Numbered from the stretch's first letter, positions 1 to 11,341 are shown. The stretch is DNA of 64,000 nt from Charina bottae (GCA_023362775.1 JALMGJ010000020.1:5893501-5957500), one strand, 5' to 3'. Program-made: numbers and translations. The notes: generated by a model not told the origin, from the sequence alone.

Positions 1-310
1 TATATTTTGGTCTCTAGTCTTGGCAGCACTTATTTGCCAAGAAGTGAGGAAAGCCTGCCGGCTCAATTGGCAGTGACTATAGAGAGGAAATCATACTATT
101 TTGTCTCTAAAACCTACAATGGCTTTTATTCTGAGATTTGCTCGGAACCACATTAATTATCTACTGTACTGTTTGATTAGGCCAGCACCGCTTTTCCGTA
201 CTGCATGGCATCTCCTCCATAAAGATGTTCAGGAGGGGAGTCAGAAGGTCAGAAACTCCCTATGATCAATTTTCAACTCTCTTGGCAAGCAAAGTCAATC
301 AGATTCACCT

Positions 311-720
311 ATGCTATTCCACAGGGTTCTGTCTTCTCTTCTGTATGATTTAATGTCTACATGGAAACTTCTGGGAGAGATCATTCAGTCATTCAGTGGA
401 GGCCATGCACCAAGGTGGCCAAAGCAGTCCCACTATCATATCTTGGAGAAACACCCAATTGGATGGGGTCCAAAAGAGTCAGTCTATCCCAGATACATCT
501 GGACTTGCCCCCAGAAAGAGCACGTTCCCAGTCTGGGAGTCCTCCTTGACTCCCAGCTGTCACTGGCTTTGAAAGTGGGACCTGTGACAAGGAGTATGTT
601 TACCCAATTATGGTCAATGTGCCAGCCGCAATCCTGCCAGAGCTGGTTGGAGTTAGCAACAGTTATCCATGCCTTGGTTGCAACCCATTTTACATCCAAA
701 ATTGCACTTTCTACAAGAAT
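311..720 (+). pseudogene. Decayed L2-type LINE reverse transcriptase remnant
   Basis: The forward translation contains VLSSLLYDLM followed by a Leu-Gly-Glu-Ile-Ile stretch, then SLGVLLDSQLSL and THF-like residues. These line up in the same order with the RT and post-RT region of the long L2 element at 25939-29001 (VLSPLLFNIY, LGEIIR, SLGVLLDSRLLL). The YADD box is not recognisable and spacing is altered, so this is an old, non-functional fragment. Family assignment comes from the in-window comparison. A related CR1-group LINE is the alternative. Confidence 0.6.
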
Positions 721-1883
721 AGAAAATTTGATTGTACAAGTGAGTAGTTTTTATTCTGATATAGCTATAATTTTACTATATTGATGGGGCAAGAATCTAG
801 GGATCAGAACAGGGAATGATCAAACCATATAGTCAAGGATGTGACTTTCAATATGGCTTCCAAAATTGTTGCAGTGTATTGTACCAAATGGTACAATTTG
901 GGAGTATAAATTTAAGAATATATTGCCCAATTTTATCCATATTTAGTTCCTCTCCACTTATTCATCATGTATGGTTTGAGCTCCCTCTTGGGTTGCTTTA
1001 TTGCTTTCTTCTTCAAACTTGCACTGATTATATCTCTGAGATACTTCTATAACCTGTGCAATACCACTGCTTTGATAATCCATTGCAGCAAACAGCAGCA
1101 GAAAAATGAGAAACAAACAGAAAGCAGAAATAAACAGAAAATAAAAGCAGAGTAGTTCTGCTTTCTTTTGCCAGGAGTATATACGACTCATGAGCCATGC
1201 TGGAGCTTTGCTAACTGGTCAAGAGAAACTGAGGGAATCCTTTGGGTGTCTTAAGACAGATAGTTCTGAATTTAGTGTGATGCAGCCAAGCTCCTCCCTC
1301 CGGCTTCCCTCTTTTGGCCCCACTGCAAACGTATCTCACTATCCTGCTAATAAATCTTTCCGGAAGCAGGTGTTGGCATCAGCCAGCCGAAAGCACATTC
1401 AGCTACTGCCAGAACTGATTCAGAACCCAATATTAACAAGAAGAGTTACTCAATTTGAATGATGCCCTTATTAAGTCTAATAAATAATTTTGCAAGGAAT
1501 TAAAGGGGACAGGGTATCATCTAACTTTTTTTTAATATAAGGGACCATCCCTTACCTTTCCCTAGAATTCTGTCTCCCCCAATTTGCCCTATTTCAGAGT
1601 CACCTCATTTATGAAGGTTGGAGGGCAATTTTAAAGCAGGGTGAATATCTGGCCCAGCATTTTTAAGCCCCTCCCCCAATTACTCTCCGTTAGCAAAAAG
1701 GGATTTTAGCTGGCAGAAGTTGTTTGTTCCTCATCTTAATCTACATAATTCTTTATTTAAAAAGTGTGCCAAATAAGAGCTAGACTAAACAACTACCTCT
1801 ACTGGTTCCAGCATTATAGTCTACTTCTTTGCTTGTTTGTATTCCAGTATTCCAGGCCTGCCAATATTTCAGTGACAAATCAG
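721..1883. other. No recognisable gene or repeat
   Basis: AT-rich unique-looking sequence. Only short frames without recognisable motifs are present. Confidence 0.5.
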
Positions 1884-2585
1884 CTATTTATTTATTTAAC
1901 AAATTTATAAGGTCGCCCAACTCACACACACTGACTCCGGGTGGCTTACAAAATTAAAAACCATAAAAACACAATAGACACCCCTCGGCGGCAGCAAACA
2001 CATTCATATCAGCCACTTGATTGGCTCCGAAGCAGCCTGGGGTCCCCAGGCCCGCTGACAAAACCATGTCTTCAGGGCCTTCCGGAAAAGGAGCAAGGAG
2101 GGGGCCAATCTTATATCTGGGGGAATGATGTTCCAAAGGGAGGGAGCCACCACGGAGAAGGCCCTTTTCCTTGGCCCCACTAGATGTATTTCCCTAACTG
2201 AAGGGACCTGCAACATACCCTGCCTCCCCGCTCTGGTGGGCTAGGTGGATGTAACTGGGGAAAGGCGGTCCTGCAAATAACTTGGCCCCAAGCCATGGAG
2301 GGCTTCAAAAGTGATAACCAGCACCTTCAATTGGACCCGGAAGCAAATCGGCAACCAATGCAGCTCCCGCAAGCGAGGTGACACATGTGCAAATCTAGCC
2401 TGTGCAAAACTATGTGGGCCGCTGCATTTTGAACCAGCTGAAGCTTCCGGATACTTTTCAAGGGCAGCCTCATGTAGAGCGCTGCTAAGTTTTGAAGATT
2501 GGGCTCCGCCACACCTTCATGAGTTAAGTTCATTATTAGGCCTGAGCATGCCAGCATTTTCAAACAGGCTTGGCACCTAAACTAT
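1884..2585 (-). mobile_element. L2-type LINE 3' end, 5'-truncated
   Basis: On the minus strand the frame has MRLPLKSIRKLQLVQNAAA and then, in another frame, REIHLVGPRKRAFSVVAPSLWN and FRKALKTW. These are the C-terminal landmarks seen in the intact L2 frame at 25939-29001. They are followed by a 3' untranslated part ending in an (AAAT)n-type tail on the minus strand (plus-strand start near 1884). Several frameshifts mark it as dead. The 5' truncation is typical of target-primed reverse transcription. Confidence 0.8.
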
Positions 2586-3342
2586 GTAAACAGATCGTTC
2601 TACAAATTGAGCAGAGATTCTAGTGATGTCTGCTGTCATATCTTCAATAAAGTTCAGAGTTTCTATTTGATTGGGGCAGTAGTGGGATATGGGTTTAGCC
2701 CTCTTCCAGAGAACATTTTCATACTGAAATTCTGCCTCCAGAAATTTACTTTCTTATCCCTAAGAAACATAATATCGCCCTGACACACATATGCACTGAG
2801 TGAACTCACTATTGCTCTGTTAGACTAAATCCACACTAAACTAAAAACCCATTCATTGGAAAGACTGCAACTCTTTCATGTCATCTCTAGTTTGGCTTGA
2901 AGATTCAAATAAAAAACAACAAAGAAAGCACAAAGAGCATTTTAACTTACCAGGTCATCCCTAGAAGAAAATGAAGTTGCAGGTCCTCTCTGTCCTTCCC
3001 TGAAGTCTGGGTACAAACTGAACCTGAGATATTTTGCTAGGTCCTTATGAGGATTTTTCAGCAAAGGTCTCAATTTGTCCTGTGGGATTTTAAGGGTTTG
3101 GAACATTGTAAATGTACCATTTGTTTTTGACAATGTTCATATCAAAAGACAAAATAATTGGATGACTATGTTCCAAGATGACATTGGAATTATTAGTCTG
3201 AAAGTTTTCATTGTTCTGACAGTAACCTTTAACAAGGTTGTGAATTTCAGTGCCCATTTTAATAGGGAGCAAATGCAAAAGCATATATAGGTATGAAAAC
3301 AAAAGGCAAAATGTCTTTGGAAATATATTATACAGAGAAATA

Positions 3343-3343
<1 letters not shown>
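2586..3343. other. No recognisable gene or repeat
   Basis: No domain, repeat boundary or RNA gene was recognised between the L2 end and the CTG repeat. Confidence 0.5.

Positions 3344-3373
<30 letters not shown>
3344..3373 (+). repeat. (CTG)n trinucleotide repeat
   Basis: About ten uninterrupted TGC/CTG units in otherwise unique sequence. Not embedded in a convincing coding frame; the poly-Cys and poly-Ser translations are composition artefacts. Confidence 0.9.
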
Positions 3374-4149
3374 ATGGGAATATGCTATCATTCCCAGGAA
3401 ATTCAGACAATAAAGAAAGAAGAGGATACCTAAAAGATACTCAAGGCTCAATGTCTTTAGAGGAGAGATTTGTTTTTCCAGAGGCAATCAGTGTAGTTGT
3501 ACATTACATGTAGTTTCAGGCTTTACCCCACAGACGGGAACAAGCCACTTAGTAAACTCACAAGAAATCCAAGAACTTCAAATAAGTAGCATTTATTGAA
3601 GAAAGTTAGAAGCCATATCAAAGAACGTCACCAGCTGTTGTGATTCAACAATGTTCAAACCCTCTATTTTGATTTCTGCTCCACCCTCTGTAACAGGGCA
3701 TCTATTTGCAATGGCTAGCCTGTATCCATCTATCATTTGCTGTTGTAACTGTCAGATTTGCTATCATGTTGTTCCCCACCCACTGTGTGAGAGCGATGGA
3801 GAGTCCTTCAGGATTGCAGAAGGGTACAAATGTGAAAAGTAAACAAATAGTTTTTCATGTAACTTAATACATAATGGTCAGCTTGCTTTCTCAAAAGTAT
3901 GTACATGATTGAGGAATTTTGATCGTTCCTTTCTCACTTGTGGTTTCTAAGGCTCCTTCCCCACCCAACTATTCCTGCCAGGGTTAGAAATAGCTTAACA
4001 AGTCCCATTGGACTTCTGTCACATTGTGGAGATGTTTTGGGAGGTGGGGCGCAGCTGGGGACAAAAGAATTATACCTCTGATAGCATAAATGCTTGAGCC
4101 CCAGCATTTGCTTCTGTGAGAAAGAAGCAAATATGAACTTTCAATAGTA
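3374..4149. other. No recognisable gene or repeat
   Basis: No motif or repeat identified. The minus-strand frame of the Penelope remnant runs into this interval down to 3984 but its last part has no counterpart in the second copy. Confidence 0.45.
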
Positions 4150-4622
4150 GAGAATATACTACATAGCTCAGGGTTGAATTGTTGGGTTCTTGGTGCTCTC
4201 TGAGGTTGGGTGCTTTCTTGCAGACGTTTCATTACCCAGGTAGATAATATCATCAATGCAAGGTAGAGTGGGGTCTCCTGACTGTTTATATATAGTAGCT
4301 TGCCTGCCAGTCTTGGTGGGGATGTCGTTACCTCCTTGATGGTTCCTTGATTAGGGTAGTGTTTCTTCGCTAATTGTTTATCTGGTGCTGTTTCCTGCTG
4401 ATCTGGGTGTGCGCTACTGGAGGGGATGTGTTCTAGGCTGTTTGTTTCCTTCCTAGGCTTTTGATTGTCTCTTTTGAATGATGGGTAAATGGGGTTTATC
4501 TTTAGGTGTCTATTGGTGGCTGACTTGTCTTGGCACTCTGACACTTTAACGCCTTTGAAAGTTGCTTTTACCTTTGCATCACCCAAATTTTCTCCTAGCA
4601 TGAGAAAGCCTTGAAGCACATT
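4150..4622 (-). mobile_element. Penelope-like element 3' end (family B)
   Basis: Minus-strand sequence from 4320 down to about 4165 is homologous to plus-strand 20445-20560. Both carry a TATATAAAC box, a CTGAWGA...GAAACGTCTGCAAG block and a CAGAGAGCACCAAG segment. The adjoining open frame (up to 4619) is hydrophilic, Lys/Pro/Gln-rich, and may be the C-terminal extension of a Penelope polyprotein, but it has no catalytic motif. The assignment rests on the hammerhead-like block and similarity in layout to the Penelope element at 47-48.6 kb. A host gene is unlikely. Confidence 0.6.
4213..4264 (-). ncRNA. Degenerate minimal hammerhead-like motif
   Basis: Minus strand reads CTTGCA, then TTGATGA, a six-pair stem II with loop, then GAAAC GTC and TGCAAG. 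CTTGCA pairs with TGCAAG as helix I. The expected CTGATGA core has a C-to-T change and there is one extra U before stem II, so activity is doubtful. Hammerhead motifs are an established feature of Penelope terminal repeats. Confidence 0.45.
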
Positions 4623-4821
4623 GATTCCTTTTATCTCTGAAATTCAGAAAAATGGGGCAGCTGTATCCTTTTATAGTTAAGCAGCAGCATCCATCAGGGA
4701 TGTGAGGATCAATGGGAATCCAATCCATATCAAGCTCCATGTACAGATATACTATTTATTGTATCTATATATTCAGTAAACTTTTAAAAATGTTTGTAAA
4801 ATCCACAGTAGCTGCCATACA

Positions 4822-4998
4822 GATTATATTTATATTTATATTTATATTTATATTTATATTTATATTTATATTTATATTTATATTTATATTTATGTGTTTA
4901 GACAATGTATTTTTCTATGCAACTTACATGATTACCCAGTATACACATTTTCCAACAGGGTTATGCCTAACAGATGGTTTTACTCATGTCTTAAGTCA

Positions 4999-5052
<54 letters not shown>

Positions 5053-5058
5053 ACATAC

Positions 5059-5113
<55 letters not shown>

Positions 5114-5243
5114 TACACACACACACACACACACATATATACATATATACATATATACATATATACATATATACATATATACATATATACATATATACAT
5201 ACACACACACACACACACACGCATACACGCATACACGCATACA
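4822..5243. repeat. Compound microsatellite cluster
   Basis: Three blocks: a TTTATA hexamer array (about 4822-4892), a spacer of non-repetitive sequence, then (TA)n from about 5002 grading into CATATA, TATACA and (CA)n arrays to about 5243. Long frames over it on both strands are simple-sequence artefacts. Confidence 0.92.
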
Positions 5244-5755
5244 AACATTTTTGGCATAAGAAGCAGTACATACTGTACATCTATTAAATAAACTTTAAAT
5301 AAAACAATTTAATTCTCACCTGCATTGAAATATAATTCCAAAATATATTTGTAATTCTACATTTTTTTTCAAATAAGGATGTGGATGGTAGTGGATTCCA
5401 TTCATTGTTCTATTCATCACTATGAGATCCATCACACACAACCACACACAAACATATCAGAACAACAACAGAAGGATATTTAGGGGCAGAAATGTGGGGA
5501 ACCACACCAACAAGCCAATGTGAATTAGGTAGACTATGCTGGTGGGGATGGGAGAAGTGGAGAGTGAATGTATAGAATAGAGAATCCTGCATAAGGTGTG
5601 GTTGGCTGACTGGAACCCAAGCACTCACCTTCTGATAATTTGCTGCAAGTTCTACTATGACTGAAATTTATAAGTTAACTTTCATAAAATAAAATGGTAT
5701 CATAAAAGGATACCACTGGGAATGATATCCTGGCTATGAACCTCGTCTTAGCAAG
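5244..5755. other. No recognisable gene or repeat
   Basis: No feature recognised other than AT-rich sequence flanking the microsatellite. Confidence 0.5.
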
Positions 5756-6425
5756 ATAGTCCCCATCATTTTTTATATATACAAAAAAATAAAAAATTCC
5801 CTTCTCACCCCTATGGGTGGTATGTGTCTTCCTCAACCTTGGGTCCTCTACCAGAGGCCTGGGAGTTTGCAGTATCTTAGCTGTTCCTAGCACTGCACTC
5901 TTCTGGACAGAGAGCTCTGATGTTGCTCCTGGGATCTGTTGGAGCCACTCTCCCAGCTTGGGAGTCACAGCCTCAAGTGCCCCTACCACCACTGAAGACC
6001 ACTTTGGCCTTCACTTTCCACATCTTCTCTAGTTCCTCCTTCAGGCCCTGGTACTTCTCCAGCTTCTCATACTCCTTCTTCCTGATGTTGCTATCACTTG
6101 GCACCGCTACATCTATCACCACCGCTGTCTTCTGGTCCTTGTCTACTATCACAATGTCTGGTTGATTGGCTAGTACCTGCCTGTCCGTCTGGATCTGGAA
6201 GTCCCACAGGATCTTAGCCCTGTCATTCTCCACGACCTTCTGTGGAATCTCCCATCTGGACTTGGGAGGGTCTAGCCCATATGCTGTGCAGATGTTCCTG
6301 TACACAATGCCAGCTACTTGGTTGTGCCGTTCAGTGTATGCTGTTCCTGCCTGCATCTTACACCCTGCCACTATATGCTGGACTGTCTCTGAGGCCTCTC
6401 TGCACAGTCTGCACAATGTATGGGT
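5756..6425 (-). mobile_element. R4/Dong-type LINE 3' end with REL endonuclease
   Basis: The minus-strand frame from about 6420 encodes CRLCREASETVQHIVAGC, a Cys-rich CCHC-type finger, followed by PDIVIVDKDQKTAVVIDVAVP-like sequence. That is the PD-(D/E)xK signature of the restriction-enzyme-like endonuclease found C-terminal to the RT in R2/R4/Dong LINEs. A Lys/Glu-rich helix follows, then a frame change near 5990 and a short AT-rich 3' untranslated part. The RT is missing: homology stops abruptly at a (TG)n tract at 6421-6450. R4/Dong rather than R2 is inferred from resemblance to reptile elements. Confidence 0.72.
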
Positions 6426-6450
6426 GTGTGTGTGTGTGTGTGTGTGTGTA
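6421..6450 (+). repeat. (TG)n dinucleotide repeat
   Basis: Pure TG tract located exactly at the 5' truncation point of the R4-type LINE. Confidence 0.9.
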
Positions 6451-8910
6451 TAAATTTCAAGTAGATAAGCTAATGTTACATGTTTGTCCTTTGGTTCCAT
6501 CCAATGTATTTATAACCTTTTTAGAAGCTCAAGGCAATATACATAGGAATCTCTTCATTTTGTTTTGATTTATACATTCTGTAGGGTAGGTTGGACTGAA
6601 AGGCAATGTCTGACCGCAAACCACCCAGTCAGTTCTATGCTTGAGTACAAACGTGAACCTGGGTCCCACTCCAGCACATTGATCTTCTAGTCTCTAAAAA
6701 GTTTTAGTTTCCTCTGGAGCTGTAATCCTTTCATTTATTTCCTCTCTCTCATTCACACACACATGCATAAACACAAGTACATGCTTCCCAAAGGTTCTCT
6801 CAATAGCAAACTGTAAATGATAATTATTTGACACTTGCAAGGTCAGAAAGAATACAATTATTTCAACTCAGCAGTTACAAATAGAGCTGTTGGTTGTATA
6901 GTCTGACATGGCCAGCTACTGTATATCCTGTATATGTCTTTGGTTTTATGCAATATAAGCATCAATGTATAACATGCTAGTTGTCATTTCTGGCTTGGGT
7001 AGTGCTCCTGTCATGCATATGTGCAAGGCACTGCAGACAATATGCAAATATTTAAAAGATACTAAGGGAGTGTGTTATTCTTGTGACATATTCACTGTCG
7101 TCTGTCATGAAACATCTTTCAGTTTATGGGAAATGGTAGAGAATTACTGGAGCATGCTTCTTTGGAAGTACCTTCCAGTGAAATCAGTGGGAAGAATTTA
7201 TTTATGTACAGTAGATACTATATTGCCTTTCACAACCATGAAGGGAAAGAATGCTTATCTCACTATGCAAATGGAGATCTCTCTCTGAGGGATTAATTGC
7301 TTATTGCTCATTTTTTCTGTTTTCTGTTCTCTTATAACTTGAGGGAGATTCATCCAACTCTACAAAGCCCAATACAACCAGGAATTAATAAGTCACTATA
7401 TTGCTTGTTTTACTACCTACTTGCTTTGGACTATGAAAGAAAAGAAAATGCCTTAAAGCCCAAGGCAATCCACAAGGTAAGAGTGGTTATAACATAACAG
7501 AATAGTGATAAGTTATGCAGGCCTGACTCACAAGTCATCTCTCACCACCAGTCTCTCTTCTTCTACTGCATGTATTCCTCACTAATTCCCATCTTGTTTT
7601 AACTGCATGAAGGGAGCTCAGCTTGATTAAAGAGAAGCAGTGCTATGTACACCCAACTTCACATGCTTTTGTTGGACCCATCCATACATATCAAGCTTCA
7701 AATGATGATAACCTACACATGTAGTTTATGCACAACAATATCTGTGTATGTAGGATTTCAACCAGTGGTATCCACAAGGTAAGGGCAATATCTTCAAAGG
7801 CTGGAGGAGCATCATGATTCAAGCTCCACCCCTTTTGTATGTGGTTGACTGTGCACACATGTACAAAAGGGATGGGGCTTGGTTTGGAATGCTGCATCAG
7901 CCATCTTGCAGATTTTTACACATCATACTTCCACTCCCCCAGGGATGTCATTGATTCCAACACAGCTTGAAATCAATTACTTCAACAGAGAAAGCTTGCA
8001 CAGAAACATGGGCTTTCTCTCTGAAGATGCCCATGTTCAGTGCATGGATTAGTGGGCAAAAGGATGACAGTTTTCAGCAAGCCATTGATCAGTCACATAC
8101 CTATATTCATTTGTGCCAAGGCAGGGAAAATTCCTATACTGTACCTTCCAACATTACTCTTCTAAAATTTCTTACTGACCAAGTAAAAAGGTGATAGTGT
8201 CATAGCCCATATTAGCTACACTGGGTCATTTCCCACATCTTTTTTGCTCACTTGAAGAAAATGATCGAGATCGCTCAAAACATTTCTACTTTGCCACCTT
8301 TTTGCATGGCTGAGGAACACACATTGCCTTTGAGAGGCATGTCAGGAATCACATTCCCAAGTGAGCATGGTTGTTCTTGTTTCCTGCTTATGTTAATTTT
8401 TGTCACAACTCTTGCAAGTTGAACAAATAAGAATATAGCAAAAAAGCTCAGTGGTGGGCCCCTTAACAATTTTTAGGGTTCATTTTATACTGGAGCCTTC
8501 CCAAGTTTAACCCTATGAATATATCACTTCATCTGCTAAGGAAAATCATCTGACTGAAGTTTCATTTTTATTTGGTTAACCTCAACCCTTTGTAAAATGA
8601 TCCTATGTCGTTAGATGCATCACATTTACAGATCTGCTTATGTACTTGAACAAGGAGAAAGAACCAATGAAAAATGTCTGTCTTGACTTTTTTCTGAATG
8701 GCAGTTGAATACATCATGGCAATATACGGAAACAGGGTCTTTCTCCTCTCTATTGAGGTACTGCATGATCAGCATTTGGTGGCACTGACTCTTTGAAAGT
8801 GAATTCAAGTAGAAATGATATTCCATTGATTTACCTGTCAAAATTACTTATTGATTCTGGGGAATGTTATGGCTAATATCCAATTATTTTCTACCAACTC
8901 TGTCAAGCAC
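6451..8910. other. No recognisable gene or repeat (2.4 kb)
   Basis: AT-rich. Frames of up to 107 codons have no recognisable motif, no exon-like boundaries were convincing, and no terminal repeats or target duplications were seen. Confidence 0.5.
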
Positions 8911-9110
8911 CTCAGTGTAACAGTCAATTTGAAGAACCAAGAGGAATATATTAAAGCCACACTTCTAAGGCTATGGGATTTTTTCCATCTCAGAATATTA
9001 CCTGCCTGAGACCTCATACTTTTGTTATGGCTGCAATTGATTACTATAATTCTCTTCTGGCTGACCTCCCAGATCAGGTTCTACATCATTTTTGGCTTGG
9101 ATATAACTAG
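8911..9110 (+). pseudogene. Old LINE (L2/CR1 group) remnant
   Basis: The forward strand encodes HLSVTVN and, after a stop and frame change, IDYYNSLLADLPDQ. This resembles the SLGVLLD and IDYCNALYMGLP landmarks of the L2 copies in this window. Short and heavily mutated. Confidence 0.4.
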
Positions 9111-9254
9111 ACAACCTGTGACCCATTGGGTCATCATTTCAGAAATATTTCCTTACCTAAACAGAGAAACAGAATGACCACGGGCAGATTGCTATTGGTT
9201 TGGTTTGAAAATTAAAGAAGAAAACATCAGTTTATTAAAGAATAAAGATGTGTA

Positions 9255-9438
9255 GGAAGAGAACCAAAGGATGGCACAAAAGGATGTCATTTGGAAGAGG
9301 CAGTTGTATTGTCTGATGTTCTTCCTGAACTCGTTTGCAGTAGGTTCATCATTGCTGTATAAATTGAGGAGTTCATTAAGTAGAGGTTGCAAATTGCCTA
9401 TCCTGACTTTTCCCTTCATACAGCAGGAATTGGTGGTT
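9255..9438 (-). pseudogene. Helitron Rep/Hel N-terminal remnant, distal part
   Basis: On the minus strand, downstream of the nested BovB, the frame reads GKVRIGNLQPLLNELLNL, a short acidic segment, then FRKNIRQYNCLFQMTSF. A GKV box, a Leu/Pro segment, FR-NIR-YN and FQMTSF in this order match the start of the Helitron helicase-like N-terminal domain as I know it. It continues the sequence at 10350-10905 across the BovB insertion. No HUH catalytic motif or helicase domain remains, so the element is dead. Confidence 0.6.
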
Positions 9439-9449
9439 TCTCCAGGGAT
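9439..9449. repeat. Target-site duplication of BovB insertion (left)
   Basis: TCTCCAGGGAT, identical to 10339-10349 on the other side of the BovB insertion. Confidence 0.92.
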
Positions 9450-10338
9450 TGTTGTTGTTGTTCAGTCGTTTAGTCGTGTCCGACTCTTCGTGACCTCATG
9501 GACCATAGAACGCCAGGCCTTCCTGTCCTCCACTGTCTCTCGGAGTTTACTCAAATTCATGTTCATTACATCGGTGATGCTATCTAACCATCTCATCCTC
9601 TGCCATCCCCTTCTCCTTTTGCCTACAGTCTTTCCCAGCATCAGGGTCTTTTCCAGTGAGTCCTCTCTTCGCATTAGGTGGCCAAAGTATTTGAGCTTCA
9701 GCTTCAGCATCTGTCCTTCCAATGAGCAGTCAGGGTTGATTTCCTTTAGGATTGACTGATTTGACCTCCTTGCAGTCCAAGGGACTCTTAAGAGTCTTCT
9801 CCAGCACCACAGTTCGAAAGCGTCAATTCTTCGGCGCTCTGCCTTCCTTATGGTCCAACTCTCACAGCCATACATTACTACTGGGAAAACCATAGCTTTA
9901 ACTATACGGACCTTTGTCGGCAAGGTGATGTCTCTGCTTTTTAATATGCTGTCTCGGTTTGCCATAGCTTTCCTCCCAAGGAGCAAGCGTCTTTTAATTT
10001 CATGGCTGCAGTCACCGTCTGTGGTGATCTTGGAGCCCAAGAAAATAAAATCTGTCACTGCTTCCATTTCTTCCCCTTCTATTTGCCAGGAAGTGATGGG
10101 ACCAGATGCCATGATCTGGGTTTTATTAATGTTGAGTTTCAAGCCAGCTTTTGCACTCTCCTCTTTCACCCTCATCAAGAGGCTCTTTAGTTCCTCTTCA
10201 CTTTCTGCCATTAGGGTGGTATCGTCTGCATATCTGAGGTTGTTGATATTTCTCCCGGCAATCTTAACTCCGGCTTGTGATTCATCCAGCCCGGCATTTC
10301 TCATGATGTACTCTGCATATAAGTTAAATAAGCAGGGA
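9450..10338 (-). mobile_element. BovB (RTE-clade) LINE, young 5'-truncated insertion
   Basis: An 889-bp insertion bounded by perfect 11-bp duplications. The minus-strand 3' end carries AGTCGGACACGACT and a short (CAA)n tail, as expected for BovB. The insertion interrupts a Helitron remnant, so it is the younger of the two. The near-absence of damage (843 bp fully open) indicates a recent event. 5' truncation within the RT is typical of target-primed reverse transcription. Confidence 0.93.
9462..10304 (-). CDS. BovB reverse transcriptase, C-terminal part
   Basis: 280 codons with no stop. Near the start it reads AGRNINNLRYADDTTLMAES, with the YADD catalytic box (RT motif C) at about residues 25-28. 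The RTE-clade thumb and C-terminal region follows (LNINKTQIMASG, FLGSKIT, FPVVMYGCESWTIRKAE, FELWCWRRLLRVPW, KYFGHLMRRE). Motif A and the apurinic endonuclease lie in the missing 5' part, so the fragment cannot be autonomous. The first Met is simply the first ATG of the truncated copy. Confidence 0.93.
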   Translation of the reverse strand: MRNAGLDESQAGVKIAGRNINNLRYADDTTLMAESEEELKSLLMRVKEESAKAGLKLNINKTQIMASGPITSWQIEGEEMEAVTDFIFLGSKITTDGDCSHEIKRRLLLGRKAMANRDSILKSRDITLPTKVRIVKAMVFPVVMYGCESWTIRKAERRRIDAFELWCWRRLLRVPWTARRSNQSILKEINPDCSLEGQMLKLKLKYFGHLMRREDSLEKTLMLGKTVGKRRRGWQRMRWLDSITDVMNMNLSKLRETVEDRKAWRSMVHEVTKSRTRLND

Positions 10339-10349
10339 TCTCCAGGGAT
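10339..10349. repeat. Target-site duplication of BovB insertion (right)
   Basis: TCTCCAGGGAT, perfect match to 9439-9449. Confidence 0.92.
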
Positions 10350-10905
10350 AGGAAGGCATGACAGTGAGGGCAGACTTTTCCCATTGCACCAACATCAGCA
10401 GAAATATTGTGCCATGCGAGTCGTGCATTTTCCCTTGTTCTTTCTCTGTTGAGGTCTTGTCATTGAAGGTGGGTATTGTCGTGTTGAGGAAGTAATTACT
10501 GTTTGCCACATATTCTCGAGTTGATCTTCCCTTTCCTCATCCATCTCTTCTTGTGTCGTCATTCTGTGGCTTTCACTGTCATTCTGGAGACATGCAGCCC
10601 TTTCATCCTCCATTTGTTCATATCTTTTGCTATTTGTTCTTTGTCTCTGATCCTGGAGACGTGCATTCTCAACCTCTCTTCTCCTTCTGTGCCTCTTGTT
10701 GTCATTCTGGAGACATGCATGCCTTTCCTTCTCTGTCTCTCCTTCTCTCATGTTATTTGTCCTGTTTGATCCTGGAGTTGTGTGATCCTGGCCTCATTTG
10801 ATTCTTGTTCTCTCCTCCTCCTTGCCACTTCCCGACAACGTTTGGTGTCATCTGCTGACCATGATGTTCCCCCTCTCTTTCTACACAGCATAATTAGGTT
10901 GATGA
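10350..10905 (-). pseudogene. Helitron N-terminal Arg/Glu-rich repeat region
   Basis: From an ATG near 10893 the minus strand encodes a Lys/Arg-rich start. After a frame change it gives repeated units such as ACLQNDN, RHRRRREVENARLQDQRQR and ACLQNDSESHR, with about 25-residue periodicity of basic and acidic helices. Vertebrate Helitron polyproteins often start with such units (inference from family knowledge). The conserved GKV/FQMTSF block follows on the far side of the BovB. Frameshifts and stops show it is a pseudogene. Confidence 0.55.
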
Positions 10906-10929
10906 TATTTATTATTATTATTTTACCAC

Positions 10930-11200
10930 AATGCTGTACAGTGCTGTCATCACCTCAGAAGAGTTCACACTTCCTGCCGGCTTACTTTGCCAAATTTCAG
11001 TCCCTGAGGTATACAGTGCCATCACCTCAGAAGAGCTCACAGTTCCTGCTGGCTTCCCTACTGATTTGTGGGAAGCTGGCAGGGAGCGTTGGAAATGACG
11101 ATCACATGACCGTGGCTGACCATGGCGGTGCTGAAGTGGCCATAACTTTTCCAAATTTCAATTCCACAGGAGTAATGGATCCTGGATTTTGGATGCATTC
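10930..11200. repeat. Partial tandem duplication and MITE-like sequence
   Basis: A block around 10932-10982 (CATCACCTCAGAAGAG followed by TTCCTG) recurs at about 11008-11056 with a few changes, an offset of about 76 bp. The following part (ACGATCACATGACC) resembles the interior of the GTAGTCCTC MITE-like pieces seen near 16.3 and 17.5 kb. No termini could be fixed. Confidence 0.45.
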
Positions 11201-11341
11201 TTTAAGTTAGCCCATATGAGGCAAGTTGATTCAAAATTTCTTGCCTTATGATGCACCATTTCACCCAATTGAAGGTTACAAACAGACAAACAGGTGTCCT
11301 GTTCCGACTAAGACTGACACGGAAGCGTTATTGAAACAACT

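Noticed and set aside
3984..4619. 211-codon minus-strand frame as a host gene
   Set aside because: Part of it is shared with a Penelope tail at 20.4 kb and includes the untranslated hammerhead region, so it is a mobile-element remnant.
4712..5287. 191-codon frame and several antisense frames
   Set aside because: Translations of simple repeats (poly Ile-Tyr, Thr-His, Cys-Val).
10503..10801. Plus-strand frames with repeated Phe/Cys/Leu-rich segments
   Set aside because: Antisense shadows of the Arg/Glu repeat region of the Helitron remnant.
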